Assembly (NCBI RefSeq): GCF_019393635.1
Contig: NC_057862.1
Location: 260,972,441 to 261,036,440, forward strand
From: Dromiciops gliroides
Taxonomy: Eukaryota; Chordata; Mammalia; Microbiotheria; Microbiotheriidae
DNA length: 64,000 nucleotides
Direction: 5' to 3'
Below, piece after piece: positions 11,628 to 23,694 of the stretch. Each line of letters starts with the position of its first letter. Within the stretch, counting starts at the first letter, position 1. The notes under the pieces were generated by a model. The model was not told the DNA's origin. It ran no database searches and was given only the letters and a program-made list of their open reading frames with translations. Position numbers and translations under genes: made by a program.

Positions 11628-11780
11628 TTTTTTTTTTTTTTTGGGCGGGGCAATGGGGGTTAAGTGACTTGCCCAGGGTCACACAGCTAGTAAGTGTCAA
11701 GTGTCTGAGGCCGGATTTGAACTCAGGTACTCCTGAATCCAGGGCCGGTGCTTTATCCACTGCGCCACCTAGCCGCCCCT
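11628..11780 (-). mobile_element. WSINE1-like CORE-SINE, second of a pair
   Basis: Reverse copy with a perfect 15-bp TSD CAATAATTGTTTCTT (11613-11627 and 11781-11795). It inserted into the flanking TSD of the preceding SINE. Confidence 0.95.
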
Positions 11781-11795
11781 CAATAATTGTTTCTT

Positions 11796-12644
11796 AATGG
11801 ACTTCCTAGGACTTACTATATGACACTTGGGACACCATTGGGAACTGTGCCACACGTGACTTTGTTGGGACCTTCTGGTGCAAGGCACTGGGGAAGGGAC
11901 TTGAAAGGACAATGCTTGATTTTCCCCAGGATCCCAGAGACATTTCTGGACTTGGAGATAGTGACAAATGTGCCAAATATACCCTATTTGATTTGCTGAG
12001 TGGGTGAAGTGTCAGTTTAAAGAGAGAGAGAGATGGCTTCAGCTCCTCCTAGATAGAGAATTGTAAATCACAACTCTCTTTCTCTCTCTGAGATTTCTAG
12101 TGAGGGGTGGGTGAGGATCACTGGCCTCAGCTGTCCTTCCCCATGTTAGCAAAAATTGGTGGCTGCTCACACATGATGGCTAGAGCCCGTGTACTGGCCT
12201 GGATGAGTCTCCAGCCCCCTCTTCTGCTCTGTGTTGCTTTCCCTGAGCGAAGGTAAGCAAACAGCGATCCTGACATGGACATTTCTCTGAGTCTGAATGC
12301 TCAGCCAGAATGGCAGTGCTAGTAACAATGATCTGACTCCAGAACAGGAAACATCAGTAGAACCTGTGCCAGCCCCCAGGCTCCAGCACAGGGGCAGATA
12401 TCAGGCCCTGGAACAGCTGGGTAAGGGAAGCATCCAACTGGCCCTGGCACAGGAGGCAATACTGGCATAGGGGTGCAGGGACAGAACCAGCACTTCCAGA
12501 ACTCAGTACAGTGGGTGACATTATAGACTCTGGCAGCTGTTGATACCAGCATGGGACCCAGCAGTATCTGTTTTTCTTTTTCTCTCTAGTACTGCCAAGC
12601 TTATCTTATCCCCTGGGTCAGCATTGTCCTCTAATAGCCCTAAG
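11796..12644. other. no gene recognised
   Basis: Moderately GC-rich DNA with short GA and TC runs near 12021-12090. It resembles no element that I can name with confidence. The short ORFs are of random length. Confidence 0.45.
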
Positions 12645-13184
12645 CAATCAATTAAATTTACTAAGCACCTACTATGTGCCAGCCACAGTGCTAAACTCTG
12701 GGTATACAAAAAGAGGCAAAAGACAGTCTCTCAGGAATCTAATGGGGAGACCACACATAAATAAATACAGACAAAGCAGGCTACATAGGGGATATAAGTG
12801 AGAAATAATAAAAATAGGGAAAACATTGGAACTAAGAGGAATTAGGAAGGCTTCCTGGAGAAGGTGGGATTTTAGTTGTGACTTAAAGGAAGCCAGGAAG
12901 GTCAGTAGTCAGAAAGGAGGAGGAAGGGCATCCCAGGCATGGGCAACAGCCAGAGAAAATGACTGGAGCAGAGAGATGGAGTGTCTTGTTTGTGTTACAG
13001 CCAGGAGGCCAGTGTCACTGGATCCAAGAGCACATGTTGGGGATTAAGGAGTAAAAAGACTAGAAAGGTAGGAGGAGGCCTGGTTATGAAGAGCTTTGAA
13101 TGCCAAGTAGAGCATTTTGTATTTGATCCTGGAGGTGACAGGGAGCCACTAGAGTTTATTGAGTGGTGTGTGTGTGTATGTGCC

Positions 13185-13227
<43 letters not shown>

Positions 13228-13860
13228 CATGATTGACCTACACTTTAAGAAAAATCACTTTAATGGCAGAATAGAGGATAGATTAGAGTGGGGAGAGACT
13301 TGAGGCAGGCAGATCCACCAGCAAGTAATTACAGTAGTCCAGGTACATGGTGATGAGGGCCTGCACTAAAATGGTGGCATTGCCAGAAAAGAAAAGGGGG
13401 TATGCGATGAGAAATGTTGCAAAGGTGAAATCCACAGGCCTGGGTAACAGCTTGGATATGGGGGTGGGGTGAGAGAGTGAAGAATCCAAGATGACTCCTA
13501 GGTTTTGGGACTGAGAGACTGGGAGGGTGGTGTTGCCCTTTAAAGTAATAGGGAAGTTAGGAGGTTTTAGGGAGGAAAAGAATGAATTCTGTTTTGGACA
13601 TGTTAAGTTTAAGACGTCCACTGGACATGTAGTTTGAGATATCTGAAAAGCAGCTGGCGATGTGAGATTGGAAGTCAGCAGAGTTTGGGACTGAACAGGG
13701 AGATTTGAGAATCTTCAGTAAAGAGAAGCTAATTAAGTCCAGGGGAGCTGATGAGATCACCAAGTGAATTAGTATAGAGGGAGAAGAGATGAGGGCCCTG
13801 AGAGAACAATGAGAGACAGTGGGCATGATCTGGAGGAGTGGTCAGATAGGTCTAAAGCCA
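12645..13860 (-). mobile_element. L2 LINE, RT C-terminal part and 3' end
   Basis: Read on the minus strand it encodes L2 ORF2 motifs such as NLGVILDSSLSHPTPISKLL and DYCNYLLVDLPASSLSPL (13283-13621). It ends at the L2 terminus at about 12645 (acctactatgtgccagccac in reverse). Stops and a TG microsatellite interrupt it. Confidence 0.92.
13165..13226. repeat. (TG)n microsatellite inside L2
   Basis: Interrupted TG run ending in a pure tract of about 18 units just before acatgattgacc. The L2 at 62510 has a TG run at the homologous position. Confidence 0.95.
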
Positions 13861-14053
13861 TTTAAGTAGTGAAAGTCTTTCAGAAGACCTTTAGGACCTT
13901 GCAACTGTAATGCAGATTCTTGGACTCACTCTCCTAACCCTCCTTCACATTGGCAGGTTGGGCCCCCAGAAGGCAGTGGGCTTCAGCTTACATAAGGGTC
14001 TTAGTGAATAACCCTGAGGGACTGAGGTAGGGGGAGGATTTCTAGTACTATTG

Positions 14054-14219
14054 GTTTTTGTGTTTTTGTGGTTTTTTTTTTTTAGTGAGGCAATTGGGGT
14101 TAAGTGACTTGCCTAGGGTCACACAGCTAGTAAGTGTTAAGTGTCTGAGGCCGGATTTGAACTCAGGTACTCTTGACTCCAGGGCCAGTGCTCTATCCAC
14201 TGTGCCATCTAGCTGCCCC
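14054..14219 (-). mobile_element. WSINE1-like CORE-SINE
   Basis: Reverse copy, type 2, with TSD AGTACTATTG (14044-14053 and 14220-14229). Confidence 0.95.
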
Positions 14220-14229
14220 AGTACTATTG

Positions 14230-14904
14230 TTAATGGGTCCCCATCTAGTATATTCCCCTCAAAGATTAATTGATCAATTAACATCTCCCCAGTATCAACA
14301 AACCAACTGACATCAATTAGTTGTAATACAAAGGAATATTTATTGAGGAAGTATAACGAGGACTGAAGTACAAAAAAAATCCTCCTTCATTCTCCCTCCT
14401 CCCTTCCCAACTGGGGGCACACTCTCCCCTCTACACACCCACTTAGTCTCTGGGGAGAATGGACTCAAACTGAAAGTGGGCTAGTAATAGCAATGATCTG
14501 CCATAAAACATCAGGAGGAGAAAGGGAGTGGGGTGAAGGCATACTTCCTGCTCTGGGAGTCTTTTTATCCCTGTCTGGACAACAATGATGACAGTGGAGA
14601 GTCCCTAGTAAATTCACTTCTGAGTGTGGTATAGTTGATAGAACAGTCACTCTCAGGCTTTCAGGACACAGTTTCTAATCTGCTAAACTGAGTCAAGTGG
14701 GCCGAGCTTCTTGATGAACTTGATTACTGCTGTTACTCCATATACTCCATTGCTGTTATCTCCATTTGTTGAAGGGATCTTTGGTGGGTCTTCCAACCTT
14801 TGAAATTCACCAGGTTTTAACATAGCTCATTCTATCTCTGATACTCATTCACCTAAAATGAGGAAAGAATTAACACAAAGACACAAAGGAAACAACAGCA
14901 TCAT
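14230..14904. other. no gene or repeat recognised
   Basis: Unique-looking DNA; the short minus-strand ORF at 14465-14650 shows no familiar domain. Confidence 0.45.
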
Positions 14905-15265
14905 GAATGAATGAAGTGTATTTTAAGCACTTACTGTGTACAAAGCAGGAAGAGCCAGGTGGTGTGGGGCCTGAACACAGAAGACTCATTTTTGTGAGTT
15001 CAAATCTAGCCTCAGACACTTACTAGCTATGTGACCCTTAACCCTGTTTGTCTCAGTTTCCTCATCTGTAAAAAGAGCTAGAGAAGGAAATGTCAAATCA
15101 TTTCAGTATCTCTGCCAAGAAAACTCCAAATGAGGTCACAAAGAGTCAGACACAATTGAAAAATGACTGAACAACAACGAAAACTTACAAAGCACTGTGG
15201 TAAGCATTGGAGATACAAACGATCCCTGCTCTCAAGTAGCTCACATTCATAAAGGGGAGAGAAAG
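14905..15265 (-). mobile_element. L2 3' end, split by a MAR-type SINE
   Basis: Reverse L2 terminus (gcacttactgtgtacaaagc | aagcactgtggtaagcattg ... gagatacaaac ... ctctcaagtagctcac) resumes across the SINE at 14948-15185. Confidence 0.65.
14948..15185 (+). mobile_element. MAR-type CORE-SINE with RTE-like tail
   Basis: tRNA-like head and core (cttactagctatgtgaccct), MIR-like cctcatctgtaaaaag, then an RTE-like tail ccaagaaaactccaaatgag ... gactgaacaacaacg. 9-bp TSD TACAAAGCA (14939-14947 and 15186-15194). Confidence 0.85.
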
Positions 15266-16099
15266 CATCCAGTCCCCACCACAGTGTCCAGGTGGGAAAG
15301 AGTATCTTGCATGCCACTACACAACAGAGAGTCTGTCCTTTTGAACCTTTTATGATAGAACCTTGTTTCTAGCTCAGCAATAAATTAAAAGATTTATCAT
15401 CATCATGTAGTAAATTTACAGCATCTACTCCAAAGCAGGGAGGGAAAGGGTCCCTCTATCATAAATGACCCAAACATCCACATGGATATTGCACATGCAT
15501 TAAGGATGGGGACTTCATTGACCAGTCCCTGTATTATGCCACCAAGAGGTAGAATATGGTGGGAGTAACATCTACTAAGTTCTCTTCCACATTGGTTGGG
15601 ATAGTTTTTCTCTAAAAAGGTCGTGAAACTATCCTTGAGACTTAATTGGTCTAGAAGACTGAGACAGATCACTGCTGTTGGTTGCCCGAGTCTTAAAGCC
15701 AGCACAGGAGGACTCACTGTCTCCTCCCTCAAACTTGGCATATGCTTTTGATTAGTGTGCCAAGATGCACAGCATAGAGGCAGTGGAAGCTTCAATTAAA
15801 GAATGAATATCCTTTCCATGATATGACTAAGGCAACTTCTTGCTAGCTGTCAATATCTCATTTCATTTCATTCCAATTTTAAACCCAAACCACCAGACTG
15901 GCCTGAGTCAGGTCTGATATACAACAAGCAGGATGCTCAGAGCAATGATGTGGGAGGCAATACCTATACATTCTGATCATGTTAATAGACTACACAGAAG
16001 CCTACAAGAGAATTAGAAACAGGCAGTAGTAGGGTACATCTTGACAGTGCTGGCTCTTCAAACTAAGAAGTGGATCCTGAAATATTTGACTTTGTGAAC
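15266..16099. other. unrecognised; possibly 5' part of the Gypsy-type fossil
   Basis: No clear motif. A minus-strand frame at 15403-15795 (130 codons) has no recognised domain. Position suggests it may be decayed protease or gag DNA of the downstream element. Confidence 0.3.
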
Positions 16100-16737
16100 T
16101 CCCAAGACTGGAAGAATAGATGAATCACTTGATTCAGAAACTAGGGAGGGGGGTGGAATAGGCATATTCTCACTGCATGAGTGGAATGTGCAATGTGCCT
16201 GAGAAAAAAGCTTCATTATCCAACTTATTGACTCCTAACCATTCCAGGATAATTCCTTTTTCTGTGATGAAAGATCTCAGAAAGCATCTGAAAGAACTGC
16301 TGAGCAGGGGCATCCTTGCCAGGTCCAGCTGTTCATATCATCACCTATAGTGATAGTGTATGGAAGAAGAATGGAAAAATACAAATGTATTATGATATAT
16401 TATATAAATATATATTATATTGTATAAAATACATATATAGGCTTTGAATAAAAGAAGTAAAGTGGATTGATAAAATATGTCATGGATTCAAGATGCTCTG
16501 GACTGACTGCTAAGCAGTGAGTAGTTCTCAGTCTTGGATTTATTTACACAGTAGATACCATCAAATACCTCAGACTATAGAAGGCAAGTAAAAGACTGAT
16601 TATATCTGCCCAACTGGATTTCACCAATTGAGCATATGCCTCAAGATATCTCAGGAGCATCTACCACTTTCTAGTGACTGATAGAGAAAGTAGTCAAATA
16701 TGTGAATCATCTGAAAGTGATGATACACCTAAAGGAG

Positions 16738-16990
16738 GCAAGAAGGTAGCACAGTGGATAGAGCCTTAGACCTAGAGTCAGGAAAACTTGAATTCAAATT
16801 CTGCCTCATATACTTATTAGTTATGTGACCCTGGTCAAATCACTTAACCTCTCTGTGCCTCATCTGTACTTCCTCATCTGTAAAATGGGGATAATAACAA
16901 CACCTATCTCTCAGGGTTATTGTGAGGATAAATATGTGGGAAGCACATATTTGCAAATTTCAAAGGCTATCTATACAAATGCTAGTATTA
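16738..16990 (+). mobile_element. near full-length MIR/Ther-type SINE
   Basis: Head cacagtggatagagccttag, B box, core tatgtgaccctggtcaaatc, then ctcatctgtaaaatggggat and the 3' part to ttattgtgaggataaat. It is inserted in the RT region of the Gypsy-type fossil. Confidence 0.9.
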
Positions 16991-17255
16991 TTATATTATA
17001 CTTCATTATCTTTGGAAAGACATTGATAATACTAATGAAACTGTTGAATCAGCTAAAGAATGCTAGTCTGGAGATGTTGGTTGACAAGTTCCAGTTTCAC
17101 AGAGACTATGTTAAATATATGTATCGATAGTTACTTCAACAAAATGTGAGCATTAACCCAACCAAGAGAGGGAGAAACTCATAATCTTTAAGATCTAAAG
17201 GTCTTTTTAGGATTCAGGGGTTTTTATAGATTGGTTAAGAACTGCTGTAATTTCT

Positions 17256-17743
17256 TTTTTTAGGTGTCTTAAGTATTTTTGTTTTTTAAATTTTTTAAAT
17301 CATAAAAGTATTTTATTATTTTCTAGTTACATGTAGAGATAGTTTTCAACATTTGTTTTTATAAGATTTCTAGTTTCAAATTTTTCTCCCTTCCTTTAAG
17401 AACAAAAGGGAAAAACCTCAAAAAAGAAAAACAAAAAAGTAGAAATAGCATGGTTCAATCTGCATCAAGACTCCAAAGTTATTTTTTCTGGATTTGGAGA
17501 GCATTTTCCATCATGAGTCCTTTGGAACTATCTTGGACCATTGTATTGCTGAGAAGAGTCAAGTCTATCACAATTGATCAAAACACAATGTTGTTGATAC
17601 TGTGTACAATGTTCTCCTGGTTCTGCTCATCTCACTCAGCATCAGTTCATGTAAGTCCTTCCAGGTTTCTCTGAAATCTGCCTGCTCATTCTTTCTTACA
17701 GCACAATAGTATTCCATTACATTCATATACCACAACTTAGAAG
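17256..17743 (-). mobile_element. L1 3' end
   Basis: Reverse marsupial L1 3' UTR and the end of ORF2 (minus-strand frame 17568-17780 containing MEYYCAVRKNEQADFRETW). 13-bp TSD TGCTGTAATTTCT (17243-17255 and 17744-17756). Confidence 0.93.
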
Positions 17744-18220
17744 TGCTGTAATTTCTAAAAGAAAGGGCAGCTTCACTCACGAATATATGTCTTTAGAGCC
17801 CCAGAGGCAGAATGGCAAGAAAAGCTAAATTGTCTTAAAACCCACAGTCATTTGGAGATCAGTGAAAGACTAATGAGAACAATCTTCAAAGATTTGGTCA
17901 ACTGCTTCACACATGCAAGCAACAAAAGTGTTGTACTCTGTCAGTCCAAACCAACCTTCTGTCCTGTACACAGACGTCAGCTTGGGACAGCTTGGGAACT
18001 GTTCTGCACGGAGAAAATGAATGTCTTCAGAGACCAATTGCATTTGCCAACAGGGGACTGACAGTGTACTTTGTTACCACATTCACAAATTGGAGTATTT
18101 GACTTTGAAGTGGATTGACCTGAAAAGTACAAAGATTATGTCTATAATTCCAAGTGCACACTACCAACAGTTTGCTGATATGTTGTTTTGATGTATATGT
18201 TACAGAAACCTGCTTCTCTG

Positions 18221-19099
18221 CCCCCTCCATCTGAGACTTTGATGTACTGTTGTTGAAGCAACATAATTGTGAGATACTAGAGAAAGATGAGAGTTATCGG
18301 TTGGCATGATAATACATGTAAGGATACATGTCTAACTCTAACCCTAGAAACCTCCCTTTCCTAGCACCTTCATTTTGGGTGAGGGAGTTGCCTCTGTATA
18401 TTAACTACATAGCTCATTTGAGTTCTGCCTCTCCCCCCTTCCAGTGAGTGAGAGAAGCTAAAGGAGAGGAGAACCTGAATCTGCTTCTAGCAAGCAGTAT
18501 GAGCCCCTGGCTTCTTCTTATCCAAATGAATTACATCCTCAAGCCCCACCCCCACCCCATGTACAAACACATTGCTCACTATTCTCTCATTACCATTATT
18601 TCATTCCCTTTGATAGAATGAAAATGTAGCAGCTGATCATTTTTGTTTCATGTACTCATGGTCACAAAGGTAGGGGCTTAAAAAGAGATTTTGACGCCTT
18701 TAAAAAGATAAGAAACATCCTTATTTCAGCACTGAGGCAAGGATAGCATAGACAACTGATTCTGTTTGAAAGATACACAATCAAGAGAGACATAACAATA
18801 TCATACCACAAGGTGAATCCACATTTTTCATAAACAAGAGAACCTATAATCGGAGAGTCATAAATAGTCTACCTCCATGCTAGGCAGGACCAGCCACCTA
18901 TGGGATGCTACTATTCTATGAGGCAATAATTCTAGTACCAGTGCATATTGGAATTCCTCTTCACCAACATGTCCTCCCGCGGAGATCACCTGTGAAAGAT
19001 GGAGTTCTACCCAACCTCTTACATGTGGCTCATCCATCAATGCTACACAGACAATTCCCTAGCAAACTCTGTTTTTCCTTCTTTGTTCCTTTTCTCACA
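18221..19099. other. no gene recognised
   Basis: Could include decayed downstream parts of the Gypsy-type element, but no integrase motif (HHCC or DDE spacing) was seen. Confidence 0.4.
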
Positions 19100-19790
19100 C
19101 TGTGCTTAGAATAAGCTCTCCTAATCTTTGCCAATGGAAATGCTAGCCATCCTTCAAGGCTCAAATGGTACCTCCTTTTTGAAGCCTTCAAAGTCGTTCC
19201 CAAATGGAAGTGATCTTTTCCTCCTATTTACACCATTCTTGTGCACTTATTATATTTGATTCTAAATTATAAACATTTATGTACACATTGTCTTTCCTAT
19301 GGCAATGTGGTATGATGGAAAGAGCAATGAACTTCAAGTCAAAAGACCTGGATTGGACTAGTCACCTTCTTTCACCTCTTGGAGCCTCAGTTTTCTCATC
19401 CATAAAATGAAGATAGTAAGACTTATCTGATCCACTCTGCCAGGTAGTTATGAGGGAAATGCTTTGTAAACTGCAAAGTTTGTATACTTGGCTCTAGAAA
19501 TTTCCGGGAAGAAAACACTAGAAAATCACCCACCTTGGACAGTGTGGGAAGAAGAATAGAAAAAAGGTTTGAGGAGTGCATATGTTACAAATACCTGCTG
19601 CTCCTTTGCTACCTCTATCTGTGTCTTTGGGGTCCTGTTGTTGCAGGACAGAACAGAGTTGTGACTGCTGGGAGCAGACTGTGGGAGCGATGACTAGTTT
19701 GTAAGCTCCTTGAAGGCAGGTATAATGTCTCTTTGTAACCCAAGCATTCAGTATTATGCCTTGTTTATTAATAAATTCTTTTGAATGAAG
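19100..19790 (+). mobile_element. L2 3' fragments flanking a MIR
   Basis: L2 3'-region sequence at 19100-19300 (ccttcaaggctcaaatggta cctcc) and the L2 terminus at 19690-19790 (tttgtaagctccttgaaggc ... ttaataaattc). A MIR at 19300-19475 and unassigned DNA lie between. Confidence 0.55.
19300..19475 (+). mobile_element. MIR copy
   Basis: MIR head (gtatgatggaaagagcaatg), B-box remnant and a gcctcagttttctcatccat core/3' part. Confidence 0.75.
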
Positions 19791-20494
19791 AACAAATTAC
19801 AATTATCAGGAGTTCCATAAAATTTTTTGAAGATTATTTTATAAAATTCCCATGGGGAAAAAAGTGCTTGATCAAATGATTAAGCAAAGTCTTTCCTGGA
19901 TGGAAATTCCTAACTTTTTGAGGTGACTTTTTAAGACTACAAGGCATTCATTCACTCCATTTGTGGCCCTCTAAATGAATCAAATATCTTCTAAAGGGGT
20001 AGTATTTTCCTCCTAAAAATAGTTTACTTACCCAACATCCTTCCTAATATTCTAGATATACCTCATTTATGTTTTTAAAATTCTAAATTTGGCAACCATT
20101 AACATGATCAAAGAAAGAACAACAAAAAGATTTTATATAAAACCACAAGTTACAAATCATTCACAATTCATTAAAATAAAGTATGTGGTATGCTGTACAC
20201 AACAGATGTTGGCTATATAAAAGAACTGTGATTGTCCTGGTATGGACACTCCCTACTTTGTCACAGTTTGTAAATTTTTTCCTCCTACCACATAACCTAG
20301 TAGTTTGTCTTTGAGAGTTCTTGTGATCAAAAAATTAATTTACCTGTAAAGGCTTTCCAAATTTATCTAGGTTGATCCTGAATTAACAGATATGTAATCT
20401 ATTACCAGGCCCATACTGCCAAGCTTTTCTAGTTTAACAGAACCTATTAGGAAAATCAGTACAGTGGATCAGAGAGAGATAGCCAAGATCTTCC
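19791..20494. other. AT-rich stretch, no gene
   Basis: No recognised feature; a weak MIR-like core follows at 20495-20575 (ctggctatgtgaccccaggc). Confidence 0.45.
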
Positions 20495-20849
20495 TGTGAC
20501 ACATCCTGGCTATGTGACCCCAGGCAAATTGCTTAATCTTAATTTCTCAGTGCCTCAGGCATTTTAAAGCATAAATTACAGATGATTTGCTATTCTGCAA
20601 TAGTGGAAGGAATTTCCACACCAAGAATTCCCAACAAATGAAATTAAAGATCTAGACAAGAAATAATTATTAATCCCTTTACCCCCAAGAGATTTGGGGC
20701 TCACATAGACTAGATTTTGGGGTTGATCCAAAGGGGTTGTCTTTTCTCTTTGGCTCATTGCCCTCACTTAGAGTTAATGCACAGTCATTTCTCAAATAAA
20801 GTTTAGATATGAGTTAGATCTATGGTTTCTTCAAAAGTGGTCAATATGG

Positions 20850-21017
20850 GGGCGGCTAGGTGGCGCAGTGGATAAAGCACCATCCCTGGATTCAGGAGTA
20901 CCTGAGTTCAAATCCAGCCTCAGACACTTGACACTTACTAGCTGTGTGACCCTGGGCAAGTCACTTAACCCCCATTGCCCTGCAAAATAAATAAATAAAT
21001 AAATAAAAATTAAAAAA
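20850..21017 (+). mobile_element. WSINE1-like CORE-SINE
   Basis: Full-length type 1 copy with an (AAAT)n tail and a 17-bp perfect TSD AAAAGTGGTCAATATGG (20833-20849 and 21018-21034). One of the best-preserved copies. Confidence 0.97.
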
Positions 21018-21034
21018 AAAAGTGGTCAATATGG

Positions 21035-22261
21035 TTTTCCAGCTCTTGCATAGGCATTCAATGTACAACATGGGTATTTGATAAGCAGAATCTTTATATC
21101 ATTAAACAGAGAAAATGCTTGATGCAAAGTAGCCCATGAATGCATTAAAAAAAAGTACTCAAATAGTTCACACTGTGAGGAATGATTCATTTGGACCCCT
21201 ACTTTATTCCAATCAATATTAATCAGTTTGATATTTTGCATAAATCATATAGGGATAATTAGATAAGATAGGTTCTTATAGTAGGCCTTTATAATGGGTC
21301 TCAAACTTTTATTTAATGTTCACTACTAGTTTACCAGTTATGAAGCTCACTTGCACAACTGTAGAAATGCTGACAAAGATATCCCCATCCTGTTTTTACT
21401 CAAATTCCATGTGTAAACCCAGCATGGGTGAGATGCCTTGATTCTTTGGCAAGTTCTCCAACTTCTTTTTGTACCTCCAGACCACCCTCTCTTGTGCAAT
21501 ATGAGCAAACAACCATCTTATGACCACTTAGTAGAAATGCCCCATGCTTCACCCATCCTGAGACCCTCCTTCTGATATACCATTTTTTGTCCTGAAGAGC
21601 AAAATCTATCAATCAATGAGATTCTGTATTTTACCATGCCTCTTTTGCACATTTGGGTATCAAACCCTATAAAAACAAGGTTCTAGAGACCATGAGCATC
21701 TCGGATCATGAGGAAGATCTGAGGTCCACTTCATTAGAGCGGACCATGGACCCTTTAATAAAGTGCCATTGGCTCAGAGCTCTGACTCAGTGGTTTTTGT
21801 TTTTGTTTTTGTTTTTGCAGATTAGACAATTTTAAACCTCTACAACACCGGAAGATAAAACCTATTGGCGGGACGGGGGGGGGGAGGGGTTACTAAACCA
21901 AATTCCCCTTAGGATTGGACCAGTATTGTCTGAACAATTCACAGCAATGGCAGGGTTAGCAAGGTTCAGATCTCTTAAATCTCTATGACAAGGCTTCAAA
22001 CTTTCAGCAGCAGGTCTATCCTATGTACGTGGTCCTCTTTCTTTTCCAAGCTGATGAGGATGTCTTCTTCAAGGATGCTAATATTCACCTTGAGAAGTCT
22101 TTCTCTCTTCAAAACTCCAGAATTTGGGAACTCATATTCAGAGCTACAAGACTGGGAGAGCCCAGTCTCGGGCTCACTGGGGGCAAACACAGGCTGCTGG
22201 CTATGAGTTTCTCTTGCAAGTTGCCTTTTTTCAACTCCTTTTACTAGGGCTTCACCTTTAT
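21035..22261. other. no gene recognised
   Basis: Unique-looking DNA. Overlapping short ORFs at 21985-22250 in three frames show no familiar domain. Confidence 0.45.
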
Positions 22262-22371
22262 TTCTTTTATTTCTTTTTTCCCCTTTTCATTTATTTATTT
22301 ATCTATTTATTCATTCATTTATTTATTTGGAATTTTTCTTCACTTTACATGTAAAAACAAATTGTAACATC

Positions 22372-22527
22372 TTTTTTTTTTTTTTTTTTTTTTTGCGGGG
22401 CAATGGGGGGTTAAGTGATTTGCCCAGGGTCACACAGCTAGTGTCAAGTGTCTGAGGCCGGATTTGAACTCAGGTCTTCCTGAATCCAGGGCCAGTGCTT
22501 TATCCACTGCACCACCTAGCTGCCCCC
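22372..22527 (-). mobile_element. WSINE1-like CORE-SINE inside L1 tail
   Basis: Reverse copy, type 1, with TSD GTAACATC (22364-22371 and 22528-22535). It lacks AAGT between CTAGT and GTCAAG. Confidence 0.93.
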
Positions 22528-23065
22528 GTAACATCAATTTTTAAAATTCTGTGCTCCAAATTCTCATCCATCCTCCCTATTTCCCCCTTAAAAACTCAAG
22601 CAATTCAATATAAGTTATACATGTACAGTCATACAAAACATAGCAGACATAAAAACTTTAGAAAAAGGAACTAACAACAATAACAAAAAATACTTCCATC
22701 TATATTCAGGGGCGATCAATTCTTTCTTTGTAGATGGAATGTATTTTTCATAAGTCCTTCGGAGTTGCCTTGGATCATTACATTGCTGAAAATAACTAAG
22801 TACTGGCAGCAGATCATCTTATAATAGTGCTGTTATTTTGTATACAGTACATTTCACTTTGTATCAGCTCATGTAAGTCTTTCCAGGTTTTTCTGATAGC
22901 ATCCTACTCATCTTTATATATATAAAACTACATTTATATAGTACTTTAAAAGGAGATTTCCTTACAAAATGCCCATTAGGTTGATTATTGCAACAACAAT
23001 AATAGCTAACATTTACATAGTACATTATACCTGACAAAGAATTTTCTTCACAATACTCCAGCAAA

Positions 23066-23097
23066 GTACCACCACCACCACCACCACCATCATCATT
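23066..23097. repeat. (CCA)n/(TCA)n microsatellite
   Basis: About seven CCA units followed by TCATCATCA. Confidence 0.9.
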
Positions 23098-23182
23098 TTA
23101 CATTGCTCGTGTCTCTGCTTCACATTTTCCCCCAGTTATTATTGCTGTTTCCCTCCATCCTATTCACTCTCCATGATATTTT

Positions 23183-23320
23183 TTTTGTGAGGCAATTGGG
23201 GTTAAGTGACTTGCCTAGGGTCACACAGCTATTAAGTGTTAAGTGTCTGAGGCCGGATTTGAACTCAGGTACTCCTGACTCCAGGGCCGGTGCTCTATCC
23301 ACTGTGCCACCTAGCTGCCC
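23183..23320 (-). mobile_element. WSINE1-like CORE-SINE
   Basis: Reverse copy, type 2, TSD GATATTTT (23175-23182 and 23321-23328). Confidence 0.93.
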
Positions 23321-23694
23321 GATATTTTACTCTATTTTCTATCTCCTTTTATCCTATCCCTGCTCAAAAGTGTTTTGCTTCTGACTGCCCCTGCCCCAAT
23401 CTGTCCTCCCTTCCTTCACCCCTCCTCCCTTATTCCCTTCCCCTGCCACTTCCCCAAAGGGCAAGATATAGTTCTATACCCACTTGAGTGTGTATGTTAT
23501 TTCCTGTTTGAGTCAATTCTGATGAGAGTAAGGCTCACTGACTCCCCTGCTCCTCTCCCATCTTCCCCTCTACTTCATAAGCTTTTTCTTGCTTCTTTTA
23601 TGTGAGATACTTTGCCCTATTACACCTCTCCCTTTCCCTTTCTCCCAGTGCTATCCTCTCACCCTTTAATTTTATTTTAAAGATGTCATCATGG

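Larger units (their letters stand above)
16100..18220 (+). mobile_element. Ty3/Gypsy-type retroelement pol fossil (RT-RNase H)
   Basis: Across several frames, in the correct order, I see conserved pieces of a Ty3/Gypsy pol: the region before RT (about 16170-16320, including LRKHLKELLSRGI); the RT block FSVLDL (16525-16542) then RYHQIP (16553-16570, shifted frame) and ICPTGF; IFGKT (about 17010) and DKFQFHRDYVKY (about 17080); the RNase H start VLYTD (about 17961); and RPIAFANRGL (18030-18059) with KLEYLTLKW just after. Stops and frameshifts separate the pieces; the YLDD box appears lost near the MIR insertion. A MIR (16738-16990) and an L1 (17256-17743) interrupt it. The coding capacity is dead. 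It could be a MamGyp-like ancient mammalian Gypsy; LTRs and integrase were not identified. Confidence 0.78.

Noticed and set aside
11796..12644. A solitary LTR
   Set aside because: No TG...CA ends, TSD or polyadenylation signal layout could be found; left as unassigned DNA.
12645..13860. Minus-strand ORFs of 89-112 codons as host genes
   Set aside because: They carry L2 reverse transcriptase C-terminal motifs and are broken.
20850..20985. tRNA genes at the tRNA-like heads of SINEs
   Set aside because: The A and B boxes are present, but no cloverleaf or acceptor stem can be formed and the sequence continues into a MIR core. They are SINEs.
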